Shown: positions 31,798 through 41,032, counted from the first letter of the stretch. The stretch: 49,712 bases of DNA from Wenyingzhuangia sp. 2_MG-2023 (GCF_030548295.1 NZ_JAUOSB010000019.1:1-49712), one strand, 5' to 3'. Translations and numbers: made by a program. The notes: generated by a model not told the origin, from the letters alone.

Positions 31798-33663
31798 TTA
31801 GTAATTATCTTCTTCAAATTCTAGTTCTGCATCTTTCTCCCATATTTCCATTTCACAGGGTTTGCAGTTGAATTTTAGTTTGTATTGGTTTTCTCCGTGT
31901 GTTAACGTTAGTGGTTCTTTTAATTTTTCTCCCATGGTTTCACGCTGAAATCTAGCACATTTTCCCAATTCGTATTTTACACAATACTTGGTGGTCATTA
32001 CTCTAGCTTTTCCAGGATCCCATTGTAGTTCAAAAGCTTTTTCTATTTCTTTAACACCGTGCCTTTTGTAGAACTCTTTCGCCAATTTGTTAGAAACATT
32101 GTAGGTGAAATCTAAGGTTTCTGTAGGAAAAGGATGACTGGTTTTTACCATTTGATGTTCTTCTCTATGGTAATTGTTAATTCTAGTTTCAATCAATAGA
32201 TCTAACACAGTACGTCTTGCCTCGTTAATTTTGGAAATAGGCAAGAACCAATTGTTGTCTAACAAAATTTCAATATGGTCAACAATAAAAGGAGTGTTTC
32301 CTGTTTTTGGTAGATTCTTTTCTAAGTTATCTTTTAAAAATCCTTCTTTTTTGGCAAGCTCTTTTTCAGTATTGATTTCTTGAATGCTAACATGATTGTC
32401 TTCATCCGTAGCAGTCAATTTAAATCCGTTTGGAGTTTCTTCAAATTTTAATTCTACACCAATTTTACGAATGGCACTGTTGTCTTTTTCTACCAATCGA
32501 TTGAAATTAGCATCCGAATTTCTAGAAATATCCGTGCCAATTGTAATCATTTTAAAAGCATTTGGTATTACAATTCCATCCTCTATGGTATTGATTTGAA
32601 TTCCATCAGCTTCTCCGTATTCGTTGATAAAATACAATCCATCACCGTTGTTTAACAGTTCAGAATTTTCTATCACATATCCTTTTTCGGTTACTTCTAA
32701 AAGTTTACCAATTTTTTGTCCTTTGGATTTTGGACTTTCCCATGAACCAATTTTAGCTTTACGATGATTTACAAAATAGTCGGTGTAGCCACGGTTAAAA
32801 CTCCTGTCCATTTCTGCATCAAATGTGTAGAATATTCTACCAGACGATGCTTTTTGATATGTTGGATTGTCTTTTAAAAAGTGATCCAATCTATTTCTTA
32901 AATAAGAAACATTGTTTTTAACGTATACAATATCTTTCAATCTACCTTCTATTTTAAAAGACATAATTCCAGCCTCAATCATATTAGGTAGTTGGTCACT
33001 CAAATCTAAATCTTTGATGGAAAGTAAGTGACTGTTTTCTATCAAAACATCTCCATTTCCATCTGTTAATTGATAAGGTAGTCTACAGTTTTGTGCACAA
33101 GAACCCCTATTAGCACTACGTTCACCACCAGCTACACTCATGTAACAGTTTCCGCTAAAAGAGACACACAATGCCCCTGAAACAAAAAATTCCAATTCAA
33201 CATCTGTTGCTTCGTGAATTTCTTTGATTTGGTCAAGATTTAATTCTCTAGCCAAAACCACACGTTTCATACCTGCATCGGCTAAAAATTTTACCTGTTT
33301 AGGGTCTCTGTTGTTGGCTTGTGTACTTGCGTGAATAACAATAGGAGGAATGTCCATTTCTAAAATAGCCATGTCTTGTACAATCAAAGCATCTACGCCA
33401 ATGTTGTACAAATCGTGAATCAACAATCGACAGGTTTCAAGCTCTTTATTGTACAAAATGGTGTTGATTACCACAAATACTTGCGCTTTAAATAAGTGTG
33501 CGTATTTTACCAATTCTGCAATATCCTCTACAGAGTTGGTTGCATTGGTACGAGCACCAAATAAAGGTGCTCCAATATATACTGCATCTGCACCAGCGTT
33601 AATGGCTGCCATTCCTTGAAAAAGGTTTTTGGCAGGGGCTAAAATTTCTACTTTTTTCTTCAT
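31798..33663 (-). CDS. Peptidase U32 family protein with DUF3656-like part (RlhA/TrhP relatives)
   Basis: A 621-residue protein. The N-terminal TIM-barrel part starts with KKVEILAPAKNLFQGMAAIN and AGADAVYIGAPLFGAR. The iron-sulfur signature region has four cysteines in ALCVSFSGNCYMSVAGGERS and ANRGSCAQNCRLPYQL, followed by SIKDLDLSDQLP and GIMSFKIEGRLKD. The C-terminal third adds Cys-rich text (TKYCVKYELGKCARF, FNCKPCEMEIW). Size and extra domain are closer to RlhA (23S rRNA C2501 hydroxylation) than to the shorter TrhP/YegQ (tRNA hydroxylation); prephenate is used by this group. Collagenase activity, the older label, is unlikely. Single gene with its own terminator. Confidence 0.88.
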   Translation of the reverse strand: MKKKVEILAPAKNLFQGMAAINAGADAVYIGAPLFGARTNATNSVEDIAELVKYAHLFKAQVFVVINTILYNKELETCRLLIHDLYNIGVDALIVQDMAILEMDIPPIVIHASTQANNRDPKQVKFLADAGMKRVVLARELNLDQIKEIHEATDVELEFFVSGALCVSFSGNCYMSVAGGERSANRGSCAQNCRLPYQLTDGNGDVLIENSHLLSIKDLDLSDQLPNMIEAGIMSFKIEGRLKDIVYVKNNVSYLRNRLDHFLKDNPTYQKASSGRIFYTFDAEMDRSFNRGYTDYFVNHRKAKIGSWESPKSKGQKIGKLLEVTEKGYVIENSELLNNGDGLYFINEYGEADGIQINTIEDGIVIPNAFKMITIGTDISRNSDANFNRLVEKDNSAIRKIGVELKFEETPNGFKLTATDEDNHVSIQEINTEKELAKKEGFLKDNLEKNLPKTGNTPFIVDHIEILLDNNWFLPISKINEARRTVLDLLIETRINNYHREEHQMVKTSHPFPTETLDFTYNVSNKLAKEFYKRHGVKEIEKAFELQWDPGKARVMTTKYCVKYELGKCARFQRETMGEKLKEPLTLTHGENQYKLKFNCKPCEMEIWEKDAELEFEEDNY

Positions 33664-33913
33664 AAGTGGTGCAAATTTCCGACTTTATTATACTTGGTGC
33701 AAATGTTTTGGTGAAAAATGCTATTTATTTGATTTTTAATAGGTTGGAGGTTCTGTGGTTTGGTGTTTTTCTAAAGTTGATTCAAAGGATGTTATTTGAA
33801 TAAAAAGATTGTTTCTGTTTCAATTACGTTGTGGTATAAGGTGTAGACATTTACAATTAAAATGATAACTTTACGCCTTGTTTAGAAAATAAAATCTACG
33901 AAATAAATTTACT

Positions 33914-34753
33914 ATGTCAGAAATTAAGTGGGAAGTAGTTAAAGAGTATGAAGATATTACTTATAAAAAATGTAATGGAGTTGCTAGAATTGCGTTTAAC
34001 AGACCAGATGTAAGAAATGCATTTCGTCCTAAAACCACTTCTGAATTGTACGATGCTTTTTACGATGCACAAGAAGACACTTCTATAGGTGTGGTTTTGT
34101 TGTCAGGAGAAGGGCCTTCTACCAAAGACGGAGTGTATTCTTTCTGTTCAGGTGGAGACCAAAAGGCAAGAGGTCACCAAGGATATGTTGGAGAGGATGG
34201 AATGCATCGTTTGAATATTTTAGAAGTACAACGTTTGATTCGTTTTATGCCTAAAGTAGTGATTGCTGTGGTTCCAGGATGGGCTGTTGGTGGCGGACAT
34301 AGTTTGCATGTGGTGTGTGATATGACTTTAGCAAGTAAAGAGCATGCAATTTTTAAACAAACAGATGCTGATGTTACCAGTTTTGATGGAGGATATGGGT
34401 CTGCTTATTTGGCAAAAATGGTTGGGCAGAAAAAAGCCAGAGAAATTTTCTTTTTAGGTAGAAACTATTCTGCACAAGAGGCTTTTGAAATGGGTATGGT
34501 AAATGCAGTAGTTCCTCATGATGAATTAGAAGATACCGCTTATGAATGGGCACAAGAGGTGTTAGGAAAATCGCCATTGTCTATTAAAATGTTAAAATTT
34601 GCTATGAATTTAACAGATGATGGAATGGTGGGGCAACAAGTTTTTGCGGGTGAAGCTACTCGTTTGGCTTATATGACAGAGGAAGCCAAAGAAGGAAGGA
34701 ATGCATTTTTAGAAAAACGCAAACCAAATTTTGATAAAAAATATATCGTATAA
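33914..34753 (+). CDS. menB: 1,4-dihydroxy-2-naphthoyl-CoA synthase
   Basis: Crotonase-family ring-closing enzyme of menaquinone synthesis, turning O-succinylbenzoyl-CoA into dihydroxynaphthoyl-CoA. The 279 residues include ARIAFNRPDVRNAFRPKT, the oxyanion segment FCSGGDQKARGHQGYVGE, PGWAVGGGHSLHVVCDMTLAS and DADVTSFDGGYGSAYLAK, all diagnostic for MenB rather than other crotonases. The C-terminal AFLEKRKPNFDKK is the usual MenB end. A TAACTTTA box at 33866-33873 is a near match to a promoter. purU follows after 64 bases. Together with menD this shows a classical menaquinone route. Confidence 0.96.
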   Translation: MSEIKWEVVKEYEDITYKKCNGVARIAFNRPDVRNAFRPKTTSELYDAFYDAQEDTSIGVVLLSGEGPSTKDGVYSFCSGGDQKARGHQGYVGEDGMHRLNILEVQRLIRFMPKVVIAVVPGWAVGGGHSLHVVCDMTLASKEHAIFKQTDADVTSFDGGYGSAYLAKMVGQKKAREIFFLGRNYSAQEAFEMGMVNAVVPHDELEDTAYEWAQEVLGKSPLSIKMLKFAMNLTDDGMVGQQVFAGEATRLAYMTEEAKEGRNAFLEKRKPNFDKKYIV

Positions 34754-34817
34754 ATAGTTGATGGAAATTTACTTGTCAACAAATAACTACAAACTAACAA
34801 CGGCCAACTAAAAATAA

Positions 34818-35690
34818 ATGAAACCACAAATCATAACTTTTTTAATAAAGTGTCCCGATCAAAAAGGGATTGTTTCTAAATTGACTCATTTCTTTTATCA
34901 AGAAGGATTTAATTTGGTAAGTGCTCAACAATATACCAACTCTATAGATGGAATGTTTTTTATGCGTTTGCGTATAGAATCGGATGATTCTGTAGTGATT
35001 AGTAAAGAACAATTAGAAGAACGTGTTGCTCGTTTGGCTTCTGCCTACGATATTATTTGGAGTGTAGACTATGGAACAAAAAAACAAAGTGTCGCAATTA
35101 TGGTGTCCCATACGACACACAATTTATATGATTTGTTACAGCGTAATAAAGAAAATAAGTTGCATTGTGATGTGAAAATGGTGGTAAGTAATCATACCAA
35201 GTTAAAACCTATTGCGGATATGTTTGAGATTCCTTTTTATCATTTGCCGGTTACTAAGGATACTAAAAAAGAACAAGAGCAGCAGTTGGTAGATTTGTTT
35301 GAGAAAAATAAGATAGATTTGATTGTGATGGCTCGTTACATGCAAATTTTATCGAATGATTTTATTCGTCATTTCCCCAATAAAATAATCAATATACATC
35401 ACTCATTTTTACCTGCTTTTCAAGGTGCAAATCCTTATATGAGAGCATATGAAAGAGGTGTGAAATTGATTGGAGCTACAGCTCATTATGCTACAGAAGA
35501 TTTGGATGAAGGACCCATTATAGAACAAGATGTAGAGCGTGTAACACATGAAAGTACTCCAAATACATTAAAAGCAATTGGTGCAGATATTGAAACCATG
35601 GTGTTGGCAAGAGCGGTAAAATGTCATTTGAACAATCAGATTATTGTAGACAATAACAAAGCCATTGTTTTTCCAGAAACAGGAGAATAA
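34818..35690 (+). CDS. purU: Formyltetrahydrofolate deformylase
   Basis: Hydrolyses 10-formyltetrahydrofolate to formate and tetrahydrofolate, keeping the one-carbon pool in balance. The 290 residues have an N-terminal ACT domain (ITFLIKCPDQKGIVSKLTHF, residues about 5-85) and a formyl-transferase fold. The catalytic Asn/His/Asp appear in IINIHHSFLPAFQGA and in YATEDLDEGPIIEQDVERV. Length and domain order are typical of PurU. A 64-base gap separates it from menB. Confidence 0.95.
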   Translation: MKPQIITFLIKCPDQKGIVSKLTHFFYQEGFNLVSAQQYTNSIDGMFFMRLRIESDDSVVISKEQLEERVARLASAYDIIWSVDYGTKKQSVAIMVSHTTHNLYDLLQRNKENKLHCDVKMVVSNHTKLKPIADMFEIPFYHLPVTKDTKKEQEQQLVDLFEKNKIDLIVMARYMQILSNDFIRHFPNKIINIHHSFLPAFQGANPYMRAYERGVKLIGATAHYATEDLDEGPIIEQDVERVTHESTPNTLKAIGADIETMVLARAVKCHLNNQIIVDNNKAIVFPETGE

Positions 35691-35762
35691 AAAATCAATA
35701 AATAATGCAATGTTTTAAGGTAATTAATTCCTTATTCAGCATTGGTAATTCGTAATAGAGGT

Positions 35763-36380
35763 ATGAAAATTATTTGTATTGGGTTAAATTATGTAGCACA
35801 TATCAAGGAGTTTGATAGAGATTACATCCCAACAGAACCTGTAGTGTTCTTAAAACCAGATTCGGCAGTTTTGCCTAAAAAAAATCCATTCGTAATTCCT
35901 GTTTTTTCAAATAGAGTGGAATATGAAGTTGAGATTTTGGTAAAAATCAATAAAGTAGGAAAGCACATCGATGAGAAATTTGCTCATAAATATTACGATG
36001 AAATTGGATTGGGAATTGATTTTACAGCAAGAGATCTTCAGTTTGAGTTGAAAGCAAAAGGGCAACCTTGGGAAAAATCAAAAGGATTTGATGGAAGTGC
36101 TGTGATAGGAGAGAAATTTATTTCAAAAGATGAATTTCAAGACTTGAACAATATCAATTTTAGATTAGAAAAAAATGGAGAAGAGGTACAGGTAGGAAAT
36201 ACGTCTCTGATGATTTTTAAAATTGATGAAATTATAACTCACATTTCTAAGTTTTATACATTGAAAAAAGGAGATATTATTTTTACAGGAACTCCAAGTG
36301 GTGTAGGACCTGTTGCTAAAGATGATGTTTTAAAAGGGTATCTAGAAAAAGAAAAATTAATAGACATCAAAGTGAAATAA
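35763..36380 (+). CDS. Fumarylacetoacetate hydrolase (FAH) family protein
   Basis: A 205-residue single-domain member of the FAH superfamily. Start chosen at 35763 (MKIICIGLNYVAHI); six further in-frame codons upstream look non-coding. Metal ligands are visible in the pattern E-x-E: RVEYEVEILVKI, then IDFTARDLQFELKAKGQPWEKSKGFDGSA. The end has IIFTGTPSGVGPV, the usual C-terminal motif. Small members act as acylpyruvate hydrolases or oxaloacetate tautomerases/decarboxylases; the substrate is not clear here. A terminator follows directly, so it is separated from cinA. Confidence 0.88.
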   Translation: MKIICIGLNYVAHIKEFDRDYIPTEPVVFLKPDSAVLPKKNPFVIPVFSNRVEYEVEILVKINKVGKHIDEKFAHKYYDEIGLGIDFTARDLQFELKAKGQPWEKSKGFDGSAVIGEKFISKDEFQDLNNINFRLEKNGEEVQVGNTSLMIFKIDEIITHISKFYTLKKGDIIFTGTPSGVGPVAKDDVLKGYLEKEKLIDIKVK

Positions 36381-36381
36381 G

Positions 36382-36407
36382 AAAAGAGGCAAATGCCTCT
36401 TTTTTTT
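36382..36407 (+). terminator. Terminator after the FAH-family gene
   Basis: AAAAGAGGC (36382-36390) pairs with GCCTCTTTT (36395-36403) around AAAT, followed by more T, directly after the stop codon. Confidence 0.88.
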
Positions 36408-36422
36408 GCAAAACAATACATA

Positions 36423-37667
36423 ATGAAAACGAGTATTATTACCATAGGAGATGAAATATTAATAGGACAGGTGTTAGATACCAATTCCCAATGGATGGCA
36501 AGTCATTTGCATACTTTAGGTGCTGAATTGATGGAAAGTGTGTCTATTTCGGACACAAAGGAAGCTATTGTGAACGGACTGAATCATGCCTTGTCTTTTG
36601 CCGATTTAGTGATTGTTACAGGGGGATTAGGGCCTACCAAAGACGATGTGACAAAATATACTTTGGTGGATTATTTTCAAGACGAATTGGTGTTGAATGT
36701 GAACGTTTTGAATTTTATCAAAGAAATGTTTGATAAGAGAGGTATTCCTTTTTCGGAACTGAATAAAAATCAAGCCATGTTGCCTAAAACAGCTACGGTA
36801 TTGCCAAATAAATTAGGAACTGCATCTGGAATGTGGTTTGAGAAGAATGGTAAAATAGTGGTGAGTTTGCCAGGTGTTCCTTATGAAATGAAAGGTTTGA
36901 TGTTGGATGAGGTATTGCCTAGATTGAGAAAAATAGGAGGATTCCCTTATCAAGCATATCAAACGTATGTATTGTATGGCTTGGGAGAAAGCAGTGCAGC
37001 AGAAATGTTAGAGGTTTTTGAAGATGGATTGCCAAATCACATTAAATTGGCTTATTTGCCTGCTCCTGGTCGTTTGAGATTGCGGCTGACAGGAAAATCT
37101 TTTGATAAAGCTAATTTGGATCAAACAATTACAAATTTAGGAGTTGAATTGTTGAGCGTATTTCAAGGTTATAGCATTGAAACAGGAGATCTTAACTATG
37201 TAGATTGGTTAAAACAGTATTTTGTTAATGAAGGAAAAACTTTATCGATAGCAGAAAGTTGCACAGGAGGAAAAATAGCCAGTGAAATTACTGCAGAAAA
37301 TGGCGTTTCTTCATTTTTCTTAGGAGGAGTAGTAGCTTACAATGCAGGGTTGAAACAATCTATTTTAAAAGTGTCAAAAGAAACCATTGAAAATCACTCA
37401 GTTGTTTCTAAAGAGGTAGCAAAAGAGATGGTTTTAGGGGTTCAGAAATTAACAGAATCAGACTATGCAATAGCAACTACAGGAAATGCAGGGCCTACTG
37501 CAGATGAAACAGATGAAACAGTTGGGATTGTTTATATTGCAATTGCATCAAAAACAAGCCTTTTGGTAGAGCGTTTTAATTTTGGACAGCCTAGAGAAAA
37601 AGTTATAGAACAGTCTAAAAATAAGGCGTTTGAGTTATTGGTGAAAGAAATATTAAAAAATCACTAA
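36423..37667 (+). CDS. cinA: CinA: competence/damage-inducible protein, PncC-like
   Basis: Two-domain protein of 414 residues. The N-terminal molybdopterin-binding-like (MoCF) domain shows TIGDEILIGQVLDTNSQWMA and IVTGGLGPTKDDVTK. The C-terminal domain is the nicotinamide-mononucleotide deamidase (PncC) type with SIAESCTGGKIASEIT and VVAYNAG, TGNAGPTADETDETVGI. In NAD salvage it recycles NMN; the N-terminal part may be an ADP-ribose pyrophosphatase. I start at 36423 because MKTSIITIGDEI is the conserved beginning and the upstream ATG lies in the terminator of the preceding gene. Confidence 0.93.
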   Translation: MKTSIITIGDEILIGQVLDTNSQWMASHLHTLGAELMESVSISDTKEAIVNGLNHALSFADLVIVTGGLGPTKDDVTKYTLVDYFQDELVLNVNVLNFIKEMFDKRGIPFSELNKNQAMLPKTATVLPNKLGTASGMWFEKNGKIVVSLPGVPYEMKGLMLDEVLPRLRKIGGFPYQAYQTYVLYGLGESSAAEMLEVFEDGLPNHIKLAYLPAPGRLRLRLTGKSFDKANLDQTITNLGVELLSVFQGYSIETGDLNYVDWLKQYFVNEGKTLSIAESCTGGKIASEITAENGVSSFFLGGVVAYNAGLKQSILKVSKETIENHSVVSKEVAKEMVLGVQKLTESDYAIATTGNAGPTADETDETVGIVYIAIASKTSLLVERFNFGQPREKVIEQSKNKAFELLVKEILKNH

Positions 37668-37674
37668 ATTAATT

Positions 37675-37705
37675 TTGTTAGTACCAATAAATGTTGTTAA
37701 ATTTG
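37675..37705 (+). promoter_or_regulatory. Promoter of the rpmB-rpmG-DUF4295 operon
   Basis: TTG at 37675-37677 and TAAATTTG at 37698-37705 are 20 bases apart, close to the consensus. The box extends to TTTGCACTCCG, almost the same as at the two tRNA-Asn promoters (TTTGCACTCG, TTTGCAACCG). Confidence 0.7.
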
Positions 37706-37740
37706 CACTCCGTTTAGAATTAAATTAAAACTGATACGAG

Positions 37741-37980
37741 ATGTCAAAAGTTTGTGAACTTACAGGAAAGAAAGCAATGGTTGGGAATAATGTATCCCAC
37801 GCATTAAATAGAACAAAGAGAAAATTTAACGCTAACTTGATTACAAAGCGTTTTTATATTCCTGAAGAGGATAAGTGGATTACCTTAAAAGTATCTACTG
37901 CTGCATTAAAAAATATCAATAAAAAAGGTATTTCAGCTGTAATTAAAGAGGCTAAGGAAAAAGGTTTTTTAGTTAAATAA
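37741..37980 (+). CDS. rpmB: Ribosomal protein bL28
   Basis: Large-subunit ribosomal protein of 79 residues. [20 protein letters not shown] and [20 protein letters not shown] are the standard bL28 opening, and [19 protein letters not shown] its middle. Only one cysteine remains of the zinc-binding set, so this is the zinc-free form. It is the first gene of a ribosomal cluster seen throughout Bacteroidetes: rpmB-rpmG-DUF4295-ftsY. Confidence 0.97.
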   Translation: MSKVCELTGKKAMVGNNVSHALNRTKRKFNANLITKRFYIPEEDKWITLKVSTAALKNINKKGISAVIKEAKEKGFLVK

Positions 37981-38007
37981 TTTTTCTTACTTAAAGCATA
38001 TATAGAG

Positions 38008-38190
38008 ATGGCAAAAAAAGGAAACAGAGTACAAGTTATATTAGAGTGTACTGAGCACAAGACAACTGGACAACCAGGTACGTCTAGATACATTACAACT
38101 AAGAATAAAAAGAATACTCCAGATAGATTAGAGATTAAAAAGTTTAATCCTATCTTAAAGAAAATGACTGTTCACAAAGAAATTAAATAA
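38008..38190 (+). CDS. rpmG: Ribosomal protein bL33
   Basis: Large-subunit ribosomal protein of 60 residues: [40 protein letters not shown] and [14 protein letters not shown]. The paired CxxC zinc motifs of the other bL33 form are absent (a single Cys), so it is the zinc-independent type. It follows rpmB by 27 bases. Confidence 0.97.
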   Translation: MAKKGNRVQVILECTEHKTTGQPGTSRYITTKNKKNTPDRLEIKKFNPILKKMTVHKEIK

Positions 38191-38198
38191 TATAGGAA

Positions 38199-38351
38199 AT
38201 GGCAAAGAAATCAGTAGCATCGTTACAGACAGGTTCTAAAAGATTGTCTAAAGCTATTAAAATGGTTAAGTCTCCAAAATCTGGAGCTTACACATTTGTA
38301 GAAGCTATCATGGACCCAACACAAGTAAAAGACTTTTTTGCAAAAAAATAA
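38199..38351 (+). CDS. DUF4295 small basic protein
   Basis: A 50-residue, lysine-rich protein starting eight bases after rpmG: MAKKSVASLQTGSKRLSKAI, then VKSPKSGAYTFVEAIMDP and a C-terminal VKDFFAKK. This matches the Bacteroidetes-specific DUF4295 family, always found beside rpmB-rpmG, and thus probably a ribosome-associated protein. No biochemical role is known to me. A terminator separates it from ftsY. Confidence 0.9.
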   Translation: MAKKSVASLQTGSKRLSKAIKMVKSPKSGAYTFVEAIMDPTQVKDFFAKK

Positions 38352-38374
38352 TTTTTTGTAAAATATGATAATAC

Positions 38375-38408
38375 AAAGGCTACTTTCATTAATGAGAGTA
38401 GCTTTTTT
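38375..38408 (+). terminator. Terminator after the rpmB operon
   Basis: AAAGGCTACTTTCATT (38375-38390) folds back on AATGAGAGTAGCTTT (38391-38405) with one G-U pair, followed by more T. It separates the ribosomal operon from ftsY. Confidence 0.85.
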
Positions 38409-38459
38409 GTATTTTAACATCTTGAAAATTAAGTTTAAGTTTTTTAAAAATTGTGAATT

Positions 38460-39413
38460 ATGAGTTTTTTTAAAAAAATATTTTCTTCTGATAAAAAAGA
38501 AACTTTGGACAAAGGGTTGGAAAAAACCAAAACGTCTTTCTTTTCTAAATTGTCAAAAGTTGTAGCTGGAAAATCTAAAGTTGATGATGAGGTTTTAGAT
38601 GAATTAGAAGAAGTTTTAATTTCTTCGGATGTTGGGGTCAATACTACTTTAAAAATCATTGGAAGAATTGAAGAAAGAGTAGAGCGTGATAAGTATTTAG
38701 GTACTGCTGAACTGAACCAAATCTTAAGGGAAGAAATTGCAGGTTTGTTGGCAGAAACCAACGAAGAAGATGCTGTAGATTTTTCCGTTCCTGCCAACAA
38801 AAAACCATATGTATTAATGGTTGTTGGGGTAAATGGTGTTGGTAAAACAACTACGATTGGTAAATTGGCAGCTCAGTTTAAAAAACAAGGACTGAACGTT
38901 GTTTTAGGTGCTGCCGATACTTTTAGAGCAGCTGCTATAGATCAATTACAGGTTTGGGCAGATAGAGTTGGAGTTCCTATTGTTCGTCAAGAAATGGGTT
39001 CTGATCCAGCTTCGGTTGCTTTTGATACTCTAAAATCGGCTGTTTCTAAAGATGCCGATGTTGTAATTATAGACACTGCAGGACGTTTACATAATAAGGT
39101 AAATTTGATGAATGAGCTGACTAAAATTAAGAGGGTGATGCAGAAAGTAGTTACAGATGCTCCTCACGATGTTTTATTGGTTCTAGATGGTTCTACAGGG
39201 CAAAATGCTTTTGAGCAAGCAAAACAGTTTACACTTGCAACAGAAGTAACATCCTTAGCAGTAACCAAGTTAGATGGAACTGCAAAAGGGGGAGTGGTGA
39301 TAGGAATTTCTGATCAATTTAAGATTCCAGTAAAATACATTGGAGTTGGAGAGGGAATTGATGATTTACAAGTCTTCAATAAATTTGAATTTGTAGATTC
39401 TTTTTTTAAATAA
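38460..39413 (+). CDS. ftsY: Signal recognition particle receptor FtsY
   Basis: SRP receptor GTPase that docks translating ribosomes at the membrane. The 317 residues contain only the NG core: the N helical bundle (about 15-100) and the G domain with GVNGVGKTT (123-131), DTFRAAAIDQLQ, DTAGR and TKLDGTAKGG. The long acidic A domain of the E. coli protein is absent; instead a short start MSFFKKIFSSDKKE may act as an amphipathic membrane anchor. This is the common form outside gammaproteobacteria. Located after the rpmB cluster, as usual in Bacteroidetes. Confidence 0.97.
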   Translation: MSFFKKIFSSDKKETLDKGLEKTKTSFFSKLSKVVAGKSKVDDEVLDELEEVLISSDVGVNTTLKIIGRIEERVERDKYLGTAELNQILREEIAGLLAETNEEDAVDFSVPANKKPYVLMVVGVNGVGKTTTIGKLAAQFKKQGLNVVLGAADTFRAAAIDQLQVWADRVGVPIVRQEMGSDPASVAFDTLKSAVSKDADVVIIDTAGRLHNKVNLMNELTKIKRVMQKVVTDAPHDVLLVLDGSTGQNAFEQAKQFTLATEVTSLAVTKLDGTAKGGVVIGISDQFKIPVKYIGVGEGIDDLQVFNKFEFVDSFFK

Positions 39414-39493
39414 AAAATAATAATTGGCATCGTATCATCTATCAGTAATTTTTGATTACTTAACTTTTGGTACCTGCTATTTGATATCAGAAA

Positions 39494-40807
39494 ATGCGCA
39501 CAAAAACGGTCAAAAAAAATAAAATAAACGTAGTTACTTTAGGTTGTTCTAAAAATATTTACGATTCAGAAATCTTAATGGGGCAATTGAAAGCCAATGG
39601 AAAAGACGTAGTTCATGAAGATGAAAATGACGAAGGAAACATTGTGGTTATCAACACTTGTGGTTTTATTGGTAAAGCCAAAGAAGAGTCTGTGAATACC
39701 ATTTTGCACTATGCAACAATGAAAGAAGAAGGTTTGGTAGATAAAGTATACGTAACAGGATGCTTATCTGAAAGATACAAACCAGACTTAGAGGCAGAAA
39801 TAAGCAATGTAGATCAGTATTTTGGAACTCAAGATTTACCAAATTTATTAAAGGTTTTAGAGGCTGATTATAAGCATGAATTGATAGGGGAACGTTTGAC
39901 AACGACTCCTAAACATTATGCTTATTTAAAAATTGCAGAAGGTTGTGATAGACCTTGTTCTTTCTGTGCAATTCCGTTGATGAGAGGAAAACACCGTTCT
40001 ACTCCTATAGAAGATTTGGTACAAGAAGCTGGAAAATTGGCTGCGAATGGAATCAAGGAATTGATTTTGATTGCGCAAGATTTGACTTATTACGGATTGG
40101 ATTTGTATGGAAAAAGAAATTTAGCTGATTTGTTAAAAGAATTGGTGAAGGTTGAAGGAATTGAGTGGATTCGCTTGCATTATGCTTTCCCTGCTGGTTT
40201 CCCCCTTGATGTTTTAGATGTAATGAAATCAGAGCCTAAAGTTTGTAATTATTTGGATATCCCATTACAACACATCAACACAGAGATTTTAAAATCTATG
40301 CGTAGAGGAACAACTTTTGAAAAAACAAATAAGTTGTTGAAAGAGTTTAGATCTTATGTGCCAGAAATGGCTATTAGAACTACTTTAATTGTTGGTTATC
40401 CTGGTGAAACAGAAGAGATTTTTCAAGAATTAAGAACTTGGGTAGAGGAAATGCGTTTTGAGCGTTTGGGTGTTTTTGCGTATTCTCATGAAGAAGATAC
40501 ACATGCAGCTACTTTAGAAGATGATGTTCCTGAAGATGTTAAGGAAGCGAGGGTTGCCGAAATTATGGAATTACAAGCTCAAATTTCATGGGAATTGAAT
40601 CAAGAAAAGGTCGGAAAAACCTATAAATGTATTTTTGATAGAAAAGAAGGAGAGTATTTTATTGGAAGAACTGAACATGATTCTCCAGATGTTGATAACG
40701 AAGTTTTAGTAGATGCAAAGGAATATTACATCAAAACAGGAGAATTTATAAATATAACTATTCACGAAGCAGGAGATTTTGACTTGTATGGAAGCCCCGT
40801 ATCATAA
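39494..40807 (+). CDS. rimO: Ribosomal protein uS12 methylthiotransferase
   Basis: Radical-SAM enzyme that methylthiolates an aspartate of ribosomal protein uS12. The 437 residues have the UPF0004 domain (VVTLGCSKNIYDSE with C18, VINTCGFI, VTGCLSERY giving the three cluster cysteines), the radical-SAM core with CDRPCSFC, and a C-terminal TRAM domain (KVGKTYKCIFDRKEGEYFIG). SKNIYDSE and LPLMRGKHRS-type text (IPLMRGKHRSTPIE) favour RimO over MiaB. It is a single gene, followed by an intergenic region with a possible small RNA. Confidence 0.95.
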   Translation: MRTKTVKKNKINVVTLGCSKNIYDSEILMGQLKANGKDVVHEDENDEGNIVVINTCGFIGKAKEESVNTILHYATMKEEGLVDKVYVTGCLSERYKPDLEAEISNVDQYFGTQDLPNLLKVLEADYKHELIGERLTTTPKHYAYLKIAEGCDRPCSFCAIPLMRGKHRSTPIEDLVQEAGKLAANGIKELILIAQDLTYYGLDLYGKRNLADLLKELVKVEGIEWIRLHYAFPAGFPLDVLDVMKSEPKVCNYLDIPLQHINTEILKSMRRGTTFEKTNKLLKEFRSYVPEMAIRTTLIVGYPGETEEIFQELRTWVEEMRFERLGVFAYSHEEDTHAATLEDDVPEDVKEARVAEIMELQAQISWELNQEKVGKTYKCIFDRKEGEYFIGRTEHDSPDVDNEVLVDAKEYYIKTGEFINITIHEAGDFDLYGSPVS

Positions 40808-40912
40808 GGAATAAGATTTATAAATTTCGGAATAAAAATCAACATACGCATTATTTTTTGTTATAAATACAACTTTTCTAACATTTGATATGGTTATTGT
40901 CTATAAGGTTTG

Positions 40913-40920
40913 TATATTTG
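40913..40920 (+). promoter_or_regulatory. Orphan promoter box between rimO and dnaX
   Basis: TATATTTG is an exact TAnnTTTG match, 106 bases after the rimO stop and more than 220 bases before dnaX, which has its own box. No TTG is at the ideal -33 spacing (candidates at 40885 and 40897). Confidence 0.5.
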
Positions 40921-40932
40921 GCTTTGTAAATA

Positions 40933-40985
40933 TTTAGGGGTAGGTATTTATAATTGCATTATACATATTAAATTTTTAGGGGTAG
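40933..40985 (+). repeat. Two direct repeats TTTAGGGGTAG, 42 bases apart
   Basis: Exact 11-base copies at 40933-40943 and 40975-40985. A GGGG run is rare in this A+T-rich sequence. The 42-base period equals four DNA helical turns, which would put both copies on the same face of the helix. Confidence 0.6.
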
Positions 40986-41032
40986 AAATTAGTATGTTGT
41001 TTTAAATGACAAATAATGTAAAACACAATTGG

